From the NCBI GenBank assembly GCA_937891245.1, contig CALAGB010000555.1, positions 1-11,951 on the forward strand: a stretch of DNA of 11,951 nucleotides, given 5' to 3'. The notes under the pieces were generated by a model. The model ran no database searches. It had not been told where the DNA came from and worked only from the letters and a program-made list of their open reading frames with translations. Shown one piece after another: positions 1-5,124 of the stretch. The DNA comes from an uncultured Thermomicrobiales bacterium (GTDB taxonomy: Bacteria > Chloroflexota > Chloroflexia > Thermomicrobiales > Thermomicrobiaceae). The translations under genes and the position numbers were made by a program. The first letter of the stretch is position 1; every line of letters starts with the position of its first letter.

Positions 1-1
1 G

Positions 2-460
2 GCGGGTAAGCTGTCCGGTGCTCAGCAGAGCCAGATTCTCGGCCCGCTCGGCTATGGACCCGCCTCGAAGATCAGCCGCTTCGTCCCGATTCTCAACCAG
101 CTCACGCGCATCCTCTCGATGGTCGGCACAATCCGCTTTGTGCTGACGCAGATGGATATCGAAACGGCCAACGAGCATCTCGCCTCGGTCGGACTGAGTC
201 GTGAACAGGTCGAGGCCGACTTCGAGGTGACGCGCGATCTCGCCAAACATGCCAAAGAGGTTGGCAGCATCCAGGCAGCGCGCGCGCTCGAAACCGGCAG
301 TCGCGAGGCCTCACGTGCGCTGGAAGTCGGTGGTCGCGAGGCCTCGAAAGCGCTCACCAGCGGCGCCCGCGTCGCCGGCCGGCTGACCGGCAAGGGGATT
401 CGCTCATTCCGCAACTGGCAAGCGCGCAGCACCGAAACCAACACGGATCCCGATCAATAA
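2..460 (+). CDS. Degenerate DUF1232-like protein with C-terminal 11-residue repeats (5' end outside window)
   Basis: The reading frame is open from base 2 to the TAA at 458-460, so 152 C-terminal residues are visible and the start lies left of the window. An internal ATG at 119 is not a convincing start, because the upstream codons align with the next gene's product. The fragment lines up with the downstream protein: LGPLGYG with VGAVGYG, a hydrophobic stretch ending VPILNQL with IIPLLGQL, then NEHLASVGL with NEHLLAVGL. The SPIDLVP and GQLDD acidic motifs of DUF1232 are replaced (ASKISRF, NQLTR). The C-terminal 60 residues are helical, Ala/Arg/Glu-rich, with 11-residue repeats. The function is unknown; DUF1232/YkvA members are small membrane-associated proteins. 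The gene lies 7 nt before the next gene on the same strand and is probably co-transcribed. Paralogy is seen; the shared role is inferred. Confidence 0.75.
   Translation, partial: AGKLSGAQQSQILGPLGYGPASKISRFVPILNQLTRILSMVGTIRFVLTQMDIETANEHLASVGLSREQVEADFEVTRDLAKHAKEVGSIQAARALETGSREASRALEVGGREASKALTSGARVAGRLTGKGIRSFRNWQARSTETNTDPDQ
284..415 (+). repeat. 33-nt in-frame tandem repeat encoding 11-residue units
   Basis: Four consecutive 33-nt units encode ALETGSREASR, ALEVGGREASK, ALTSGARVAGR and a decayed LTGKGIRSFRN. The first two units share the 12-nt block tcgcgaggcctc at 301-312 and 334-345. An 11-residue period fits three turns of a slightly unwound alpha helix (hendecad), giving a continuous stripe of small and apolar residues as in membrane-surface amphipathic helices or right-handed coiled coils. 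The structural reading is inferred. Confidence 0.65.
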
Positions 461-464
461 GGGA
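459..464 (+). promoter_or_regulatory. Ribosome binding site deciding the DUF1232 gene start
   Basis: AAGGGA overlaps the TAA stop of the preceding gene. It lies 3 nt from the ATG at 468 and 6 nt from the ATG at 471. The better spacing favours 471, so the protein may be one residue shorter than the longest frame. Confidence 0.5.
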
Positions 465-467
465 CAG

Positions 468-950
468 ATGATGACCAATGACACGAGCATCAAAGAGACA
501 ATCGGTCACCTGGTTCGCCGCTCACCGCGCTACGGCCAGCTGGCGTATCGCCTGCTGCGCGACGACCGCATTGCGGCACGCCAGAAAGCGCCGCTCGTCG
601 GCGCCGTCGGCTACGGCATCTCGCCGATCGATCTCGTGCCCGGCATCATTCCATTGCTCGGTCAGCTCGACGACCTGATCGTGCTCCTCGGCGCGCTACG
701 GCTCACGCTGCAACAGGTTCCGGTAACGATCGGCAACGAACATCTGCTCGCCGTTGGTCTGACCAAGGGCGACATCGACGCCGATCTGGCCGACTCCCTG
801 CGTGCCTCGCGCAAGATCGTCGTCACCGGCGCCCGCGGGGCGGCACGCGCGGTCGATCGCGGGGCCCGCTTCTCGCTCAAGCTCGCCCGCTCCGGTCTTC
901 GCACGCTTCGTCAGCATGACGGTGATCTCCCGACAGCGCATCAACCTTAA
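468..950 (+). CDS. DUF1232 (YkvA-like) small membrane-associated protein
   Basis: A 160-residue protein (159 if ATG 471 is used). Residues 45-80 carry the hallmark of DUF1232: YGISPIDLVPG (49-59), IIPLLGQLDDLIVLLGALRL (60-79), with the conserved Asp in SPID and the DD pair at 68-69. The family is widespread in bacteria, usually as a short hydrophobic hairpin domain, and its biochemical function is not known. Residues 90-115 repeat the NEHLxxVGL-AD block of the upstream protein. Residues about 116-149 form basic helical 11-residue units (VTGARGAAR, VDRGARFSLK, LARSGLRTLR). The gene follows its apparent paralog by 7 nt, so translation is probably coupled. No catalytic motif is seen, and I would not assign a function beyond a membrane-associated protein of a conserved family. 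Confidence 0.85.
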   Translation: MMTNDTSIKETIGHLVRRSPRYGQLAYRLLRDDRIAARQKAPLVGAVGYGISPIDLVPGIIPLLGQLDDLIVLLGALRLTLQQVPVTIGNEHLLAVGLTKGDIDADLADSLRASRKIVVTGARGAARAVDRGARFSLKLARSGLRTLRQHDGDLPTAHQP

Positions 951-1051
951 CCTGATATATCCTTCAACCGGGCCGGCCCGACCCGCATCCCGGCTGCCGG
1001 TCCACGCGAGTCTCGTGTGGAGCGAGCATCGTCGAGAGAATAGATTCGGGT

Positions 1052-1501
1052 ATGTCAAGAAACGGATTGGCCGTCGTCGTTGTCATTGTCGTCGCCGTGA
1101 TCGTCTCCGCCTATTTCACCTTCGGACGCGGACCAGCGAACGATGAGCATTCGACCCCGACCGCATCGATCGCCACCACGGTTCCCTCATCCGACCTGGC
1201 AACGCGCGGCGCCGCGCTCTTTACCCAATATCGCTGCAATATCTGCCATACGATCGACGGCAAACGGGCGGCCGGCCCAACGCTCGCGGGACTCTACGGC
1301 AGCCAGGTGACGCTGACCACCGGGCAGACGATCATCGCCGATGAAGCCTATATCCGACAGAGTATCCTCGACCCCGACTCCCAGATCGTCTCCGGCTACG
1401 GCCCTAGCGTCATGAGTGCCGCCCTCTCCGACTTCACCACCCAGCTCAGCCAGGACGAAACCATCAATGCGCTCGTCGCGTACGTCGAGAGCCTGAAGTA
1501 G
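1052..1501 (+). CDS. Membrane-anchored single-haem cytochrome c (COX2-fused type domain, standalone)
   Basis: A 149-residue protein. Residues 5-24 are one hydrophobic segment (LAVVVVIVVAVIVSAYFTF) that acts as an uncleaved anchor or signal. A Ser/Thr/Pro-rich linker (30-47) follows, then a class I cytochrome c domain with the haem-binding CNICH (62-66), GPTLAGLYG (75-83), DEAYIRQSILDPDSQIVSGYGPSVM (97-121) and a C-terminal helix ending VAYVESLK. Met121 is the likely distal haem ligand. The DEAYIR-SILDP-GY-M pattern is typical of the cytochrome c domain fused to subunit II of caa3-type oxidases, but no CuA domain is present here. It should face outside the membrane and carry electrons; its partner is not in the window, since the bd oxidase to the right takes electrons from quinol. 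A poor promoter-like TAGATT at 1041-1046 lies just before the ATG, and no clear Shine-Dalgarno sequence is seen. Confidence 0.88.
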   Translation: MSRNGLAVVVVIVVAVIVSAYFTFGRGPANDEHSTPTASIATTVPSSDLATRGAALFTQYRCNICHTIDGKRAAGPTLAGLYGSQVTLTTGQTIIADEAYIRQSILDPDSQIVSGYGPSVMSAALSDFTTQLSQDETINALVAYVESLK

Positions 1502-1678
1502 GAGAGCGGCCCTCACCTTGTGCCGCACGCGAGCGGGGCCCAAGAGAGGGGAGAGTGTTGTGGTTGCGAGTGGGCGATCCATCAAGGCCACCAGCAGGTG
1601 CACCGGGCGCCATAAATGTCGCCCAAGGCACCCACCCAATCACGCGACCGGAACACCAAACCGTTCGCATAAAGACAC

Positions 1679-1705
1679 CCCTCTCCCGTTCGCGACGGGA
1701 GAGGG
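1679..1705. repeat. Perfect 11-bp inverted repeat (hairpin)
   Basis: CCCTCTCCCGT and ACGGGAGAGGG flank a 5-nt loop (TCGCG). The arms are exact. There is no downstream T-run on either strand, so a dispersed palindromic repeat is more likely than an intrinsic terminator. Confidence 0.7.
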
Positions 1706-1707
1706 TT

Positions 1708-1728
1708 CTCCCTCCCATGGGGAGGGAG
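1708..1728. repeat. Perfect 9-bp inverted repeat (hairpin)
   Basis: CTCCCTCCC and GGGAGGGAG flank an ATG loop, two bases after the preceding 11-bp inverted repeat. The two together look like a paired palindromic repeat unit. Confidence 0.65.
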
Positions 1729-1754
1729 TCAGTGGGAGGGACCGGCCGGGATGA

Positions 1755-1788
1755 AGGCGGCTTTTCCGCCTACCGTCCTTCGGGACGG
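1755..1788. terminator. Double hairpin at the 3' end of the ThDP enzyme gene (possible weak bidirectional terminator)
   Basis: AGGCGG-CTTTT-CCGCCT (1755-1771) and CCGTCC-TTCG-GGACGG (1773-1788) are two adjacent perfect 6-bp stems. The second has a UUCG tetraloop when read on the + strand. They span the stop codon of the minus-strand enzyme gene. The minus-strand transcript continues with only UUCAUC after the first stem, so intrinsic termination would be weak. Confidence 0.4.
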
Positions 1789-3395
1789 ACGATCGGCCAG
1801 ATACTCGGCATTTCGCCGACCGGGACTTCGATCAGCACCGGCTCGTTCATCTTCAAGGCGCTGCGCAGCACCGTGCGCAGGTCGTCGGGGCTGGTCGCGC
1901 GCATGCCGACAACACCGAACAACTCAGCCAGCTTCGAGAAGTCGGGATTGTGCAGGTTCGAGGCGATCGTGCGACCGCTGAACGACTGCTGCTGAATCCG
2001 CTTCACGTTGCCGTAGGCGCCATCGGAGAAGACGATCGCAACCAGATTGATATGATGCATCGCCATCGTCGACAGTTCCTGCACGTTGAACATGAAGCCG
2101 CCGTCGCCATTGACCGAGACAACCTTCTTATCCGGATTGCCCACCTGGGCACCGAGCGCGGTGGCGAAGCCATAGCCGAGCGTGCCCTGGTAGCCGGACG
2201 AGATATAGGTGCGCGGCTTGTAGACCGGGAAGGCGTTGTGCATCCAGTAGCCGACCTGCGTGCTCTCGGCGACCGCGATACCGTCGTCCGGCAGCTCTTC
2301 GCGAATGACGGTCGCGAAGGCGGCCTGCGGCTGTACCTCGAAGAACTTGTCCTCGATCGTTTCCTTCAGTTGCGTCATCTCATCTTCGATCGAGTCGCGC
2401 TTCCGGTTGTGTGCGCCGACGCGCTTGATCAGATCAGTCATGCCCAGCTTGGCATCGGCGATGATACCGATGTTCGGCTGGTAGTTGCGGCCGATCTCGT
2501 CCGGATCGATATCCATTTGAATCACGGTCTGCTGGCTCTTTGGACCCCAGCTGGCGACGGCCGGCTGGGCGAAGCGCGTGCCGACGACGAGGACGACATC
2601 CGACTTCGGCAGCAAATCCATACCGGCCAGGCTGTTATGGCCCAGGTAATGACGCGAGGAGAGCGCGCCCTTGCCGTTGGCTGACATGATGACCGGCGCT
2701 TGCAGCATTTCGGCCAGCTCGCGCAGCTCCTCCGTGGCGTTGGCTGCCGCGATACCACCACCGACGAAGATGATCGGTCGCTGGGCAGCACCGAGCGCCT
2801 TGGCCGCTTCTTCGATCAGATCGGGGTCGGCGCCGGGACGCGACGTCTCGACCGGCTCCATCAACTGCACATCACCGGTCGCCTGCAAGACATCCGGCGG
2901 GACTTCGATCTCGACCGGCCGCGCGCGACCAGTCCGCAGCTGCCGGAACGCCTCGGTCACGATGCCCGGCACTTCGGCCGGCGTCATGGCCCGGCCCGAC
3001 CACTTGGTGACGGAACGGACCATTTCCAACTGGTTCGGAACTTCATGCAGAACGCCACGCCCGACCTCGATCAGGTCCGACTGGATCTGCCCGGTCATGC
3101 AGAGCACGGGCGAGCAGGTGGCGTAGGCGGTCGACAGGCCGGCCATCGCGTTCAGCAGGCCCGGCCCCGGCACCACCAGGCAGGCACCGACTTTGCCGGT
3201 CGTACGCGCGTAGCCATCGGCCATATACGAGGTCGCCTGCTCATGTCGGGTGTGATAGACCTTGACCTTGTCCTGCTGCTCGTAGAGCGCGTCGAACGCC
3301 CAGTCGAGCTGCACACCGGGCAGGCCAAAGACGACCTCGATGCCATGTTTGAGAATCGACTGAACGAGGGCTTGCCCCCCTGTCATCTGTGCCAC
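1770..3395 (-). CDS. Thiamine-diphosphate-dependent enzyme, acetolactate synthase large-subunit-like
   Basis: A 541-residue protein with the three-domain ThDP carboligase/decarboxylase layout. The N-terminal pyrimidine-binding domain (about 5-170) has GLPG and RHEQA with catalytic Glu52, then ADGYAR and VPGPGLLNA. The central domain (about 190-330) has RPIIFVGGG and VGTRFAQP. The C-terminal PP domain (about 355-530) has GYGFATALGAQ and the GDG motif at 430-432 followed by FMFNVQEL. The family includes acetolactate synthase, glyoxylate carboligase and related C-C lyases; the exact substrate cannot be read from sequence. The expected NN/ND before GxYG is SDG here (Ser457 at the usual metal-ligand Asn). 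No ilvN/ilvH regulatory subunit gene or other ilv gene is adjacent, so a role in branched-chain synthesis is not supported. The GTG start is backed by AAAGGA 6 nt upstream; an ATG three codons later is the alternative. Transcribed divergently from the permease. Confidence 0.88.
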   Translation of the reverse strand: MAQMTGGQALVQSILKHGIEVVFGLPGVQLDWAFDALYEQQDKVKVYHTRHEQATSYMADGYARTTGKVGACLVVPGPGLLNAMAGLSTAYATCSPVLCMTGQIQSDLIEVGRGVLHEVPNQLEMVRSVTKWSGRAMTPAEVPGIVTEAFRQLRTGRARPVEIEVPPDVLQATGDVQLMEPVETSRPGADPDLIEEAAKALGAAQRPIIFVGGGIAAANATEELRELAEMLQAPVIMSANGKGALSSRHYLGHNSLAGMDLLPKSDVVLVVGTRFAQPAVASWGPKSQQTVIQMDIDPDEIGRNYQPNIGIIADAKLGMTDLIKRVGAHNRKRDSIEDEMTQLKETIEDKFFEVQPQAAFATVIREELPDDGIAVAESTQVGYWMHNAFPVYKPRTYISSGYQGTLGYGFATALGAQVGNPDKKVVSVNGDGGFMFNVQELSTMAMHHINLVAIVFSDGAYGNVKRIQQQSFSGRTIASNLHNPDFSKLAELFGVVGMRATSPDDLRTVLRSALKMNEPVLIEVPVGEMPSIWPIVRPEGR

Positions 3396-3401
3396 GTCTT
3401 G

Positions 3402-3407
3402 TCCTTT
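3402..3407 (-). promoter_or_regulatory. Ribosome binding site supporting a GTG start
   Basis: AAAGGA on the minus strand ends 6 nt before the GTG at 3395-3393. This spacing favours GTG over the ATG three codons further in. A second purine block (GCAGGAGCGG) lies about 10 nt upstream. Confidence 0.6.
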
Positions 3408-3574
3408 CCGCTCCTGCGATCAACCACAAGCGCGCTCACTGACGCTTGCGCTCTCACCCCTCCGTGCGGCCCCCGGCATTCAGGCGACCGGCTTCAGCTT
3501 CATTGCTCGGCCGGGACACGTCCCGACTCTCCGGCGTACGACTACAGTGGCGCAGCCCTCATGTCTCTGTTCCG

Positions 3575-3590
3575 GCATTGTAGACAATGC
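3575..3590. promoter_or_regulatory. Perfect 16-bp palindrome, candidate operator
   Basis: GCATTGT-AG-ACAATGC is an exact inverted repeat with 7-bp half sites and a 2-bp centre. It covers the TACAAT on the minus strand that could be the -10 of the ThDP enzyme promoter, a position typical of a repressor site. The ATTGTnnACAAT shape recalls operators of GntR-family regulators; that assignment is inference, and no regulator gene is in the window. Confidence 0.5.
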
Positions 3591-3670
3591 GAGCGCACAT
3601 TGCAGCCCCGCGAGTTCACGATATGAGCATAGCCGCAACAGTCAACGCCGACCATCGCAGCCACGACATA

Positions 3671-3699
3671 TTCGCACAGAACCCCCGGCGCGCTATGAT
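3671..3699 (+). promoter_or_regulatory. Predicted sigma-70-type promoter of the permease gene, leaderless
   Basis: TTCGCA (3671-3676, 4 of 6 to TTGACA), a 17-bp spacer, and TATGAT (3694-3699, 5 of 6 to TATAAT). The expected +1 is base 3706, the A of the permease ATG. There is no purine-rich Shine-Dalgarno sequence before that ATG, which agrees with a leaderless mRNA. Confidence 0.5.
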
Positions 3700-3705
3700 C
3701 CGCGT

Positions 3706-4980
3706 ATGGACGCCGCGATCGCGACGCTGCTGTTGCTCATGACACTGGTGCTCGTGCTCGTGCGGCCACGTGGCCTGCCGGCTGCCCTTCCGGCCGCGAT
3801 TGGCGGTCTGCTCGTGCTCACCCTGCAACTCGTATCGCTGCATCAAGCCTGGGAAATCATCCGCTTCGCGCAGGATGCGCTTGTCTTCCTCATCGGCATG
3901 ATGATTATCAGCGCGATCGTCGAGCGGGCCGAATTCTTCGAATGGTGCGCCATGCTGGCGGCGCGCGCCGGCCGTGGAAGCGTACGACGGCTCTATCTCT
4001 TCATCTTCCTGATCGGCACGCTCATCACTGCGACGTTGTCGCTCGATGCCACCGCGATCGTGCTCACGCCGATCGTCTACGCCATGGCGGTTCGCCTCAA
4101 ACTGCGACCACTTCCATTCATGTTCGCCTGCGGCTTCATCGCCAACACGGCGTCGCTTTTCATGCCGATCTCGAATCTGACGAATCTGCTGATCTATCGC
4201 GCGCTCGATTTCAGCGTCCTGCGCTTCAGCCTCATCATGTTCATCCCGGCGGTCGCGGCGGTCGCCACGAACGCGGCGCTTTTCAGCTACATCTTTCGCT
4301 TCGAACTGATCGGCCACTACGCACCGTCGCCCGAACCGTTTCGTCCGGCCAATCGTGCCTTCTTCCGGCTCTCGGTCGTGGCGCTCGTCTTCGTCCTGGT
4401 GGCGATTTTCGCCGCATCCATCGTGCACGTCCCAATCGGGCCGATCGCGCTGGCGGGCGGGATCGTACTTTTGGTCGTGACGCGGGCGCGCGGCTGGGCA
4501 CCCATCAGCGCGACGCTCCGCGCGGTCTCCTGGGACCTGATCGTGCTGGTGCTCGGGCTCTTTCTGGTGGTGCAGGCGGTCGAGAATACGTTGCTCGCCG
4601 GGCTTTTCACCGATGCACTCCACGCGCTGGCACCGGGCGATTCGTTTTTCCAACTGCTCAGTCTCGCGCTCGGCAGCACACTCGGCGCAAACCTGATCAA
4701 CAACATCCCGATGACGATTGTCGCGAGCAGCGCACTCCGACCGGCGCTGGAGGCGGGTACGATGCATCCGGCTACCGGTTACGCCGCTCTGCTCGGCACC
4801 AACATCGGGCCGAACCTGACGATCACCGGCTCGCTCGCCACACTGATCTGGCTGAGCATCGTCCAGGGACGTGGGCTGTCGATCACGGCACGCCAGTACC
4901 TACGCCTCGGCATCGTCGCGACGCCGCTCATTCTGTTCAGCGCCGTCTGTGGCCTCTGGCTGTCGCTCCGGCTGTTCTAG
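3706..4980 (+). CDS. ArsB/NhaD-family (ion transporter superfamily) permease
   Basis: A 424-residue, very hydrophobic protein with about 10-12 membrane segments. It aligns by eye with ArsB throughout: LSLDATAIVLTPIVYAM (111-127) matches the ArsB ANDGAALILTPIV region, CGFIANTASLFMPISNLTN (142-160) matches AGFIADTASLPLIVSNLVN, INNIPMTIVAS (331-341) matches MNNMPTVLV, and GTNIGPNLTITGSLATLIWL (364-383) matches [20 protein letters not shown]. Length is close to ArsB (about 429). It should move an anion or exchange ions across the inner membrane; arsenite export is possible but unsupported, since no arsR, arsC or arsA lies nearby and the ANDG signature is altered. The start at 3706 was chosen over the longer frame from 3547 because the first membrane segment begins right after it and a promoter places +1 at this ATG. 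It is divergent from the ThDP enzyme gene. Confidence 0.85.
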   Translation: MDAAIATLLLLMTLVLVLVRPRGLPAALPAAIGGLLVLTLQLVSLHQAWEIIRFAQDALVFLIGMMIISAIVERAEFFEWCAMLAARAGRGSVRRLYLFIFLIGTLITATLSLDATAIVLTPIVYAMAVRLKLRPLPFMFACGFIANTASLFMPISNLTNLLIYRALDFSVLRFSLIMFIPAVAAVATNAALFSYIFRFELIGHYAPSPEPFRPANRAFFRLSVVALVFVLVAIFAASIVHVPIGPIALAGGIVLLVVTRARGWAPISATLRAVSWDLIVLVLGLFLVVQAVENTLLAGLFTDALHALAPGDSFFQLLSLALGSTLGANLINNIPMTIVASSALRPALEAGTMHPATGYAALLGTNIGPNLTITGSLATLIWLSIVQGRGLSITARQYLRLGIVATPLILFSAVCGLWLSLRLF

Positions 4981-5004
4981 TTTCCTTCCGCAGATGCGCC
5001 GCTG

Positions 5005-5103
5005 TTGTCATCCTGAACCGCAGTGATGGATCTCCGTCCTGTTTCCCGAGCATCGCACTAAGGGAAACACGAGAGGGATCCTTCGCTTCGCTCAGAATGA
5101 CAA
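5005..5103. repeat. Inverted-repeat element (REP/MITE-like) between convergent genes
   Basis: The left end TTGTCATCCTGAACCGCAG and the right end, read on the minus strand as TTGTCATTCTGAGCGAAGCG, are imperfect terminal inverted repeats of about 27 bp, both ending in GGATC. An inner pair GTTTCCC (5041-5047) and GGGAAAC (5072-5078) makes a second nested stem. The TGTCATyCTGA-GCGAAGCGAAGGATC pattern is known as a dispersed intergenic repeat in many bacterial genomes. The element contains no gene. It fills the gap between the permease and hydrolase stop codons and may fold as a long hairpin in both transcripts. Confidence 0.7.
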
Positions 5104-5124
5104 CTTCTGCGCGAGGAAGTCGTC

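Larger units (their letters stand above)
1502..1769. other. Convergent intergenic spacer, hairpin-rich, no gene
   Basis: This 268-bp spacer lies between the cytochrome c gene (+) and the ThDP enzyme gene (-), both of which end here. It has no plausible gene. It contains GC-rich purine/pyrimidine palindromes (listed separately), and 1509-1560 looks like a decayed copy of the same pattern (ccctcacc ... gagaggggagag). The hairpins could terminate transcription from both sides, but none has a real T-run. Confidence 0.5.
3396..3705. other. Divergent regulatory region between ThDP enzyme and permease genes
   Basis: This 310-bp spacer has no supported gene. The permease frame is open back to 3547, but those 53 codons are compositionally unlike a membrane protein and precede the predicted promoter. 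The region holds a perfect palindrome (3575-3590), a minus-strand TACAAT (3582-3577) giving a predicted leader of about 175 nt for the enzyme mRNA, hairpin-forming repeats (cgggac-ac-gtcccg at 3512-3525; caagcg/cgcttg at 3427-3448 just upstream of the ribosome binding site), and the + strand permease promoter. I could not match the leader to a known riboswitch or T-box. Confidence 0.55.

Noticed and set aside
3396..3570. T-box or other known riboswitch before the ThDP enzyme
   Set aside because: I looked for the T-box antiterminator core and common riboswitch cores and found no convincing match.
2700..3626. Long open frame (308 codons) on the + strand opposite the ThDP enzyme gene
   Set aside because: It is antisense to a clear family member, rich in Arg/His/Asp as expected of a GC-rich shadow frame, and has no recognisable domain.
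3547..3705. N-terminal extension of the permease
   Set aside because: The 53 extra residues are polar and Cys/Pro/Arg-rich, precede a good promoter, and have no ribosome binding site.
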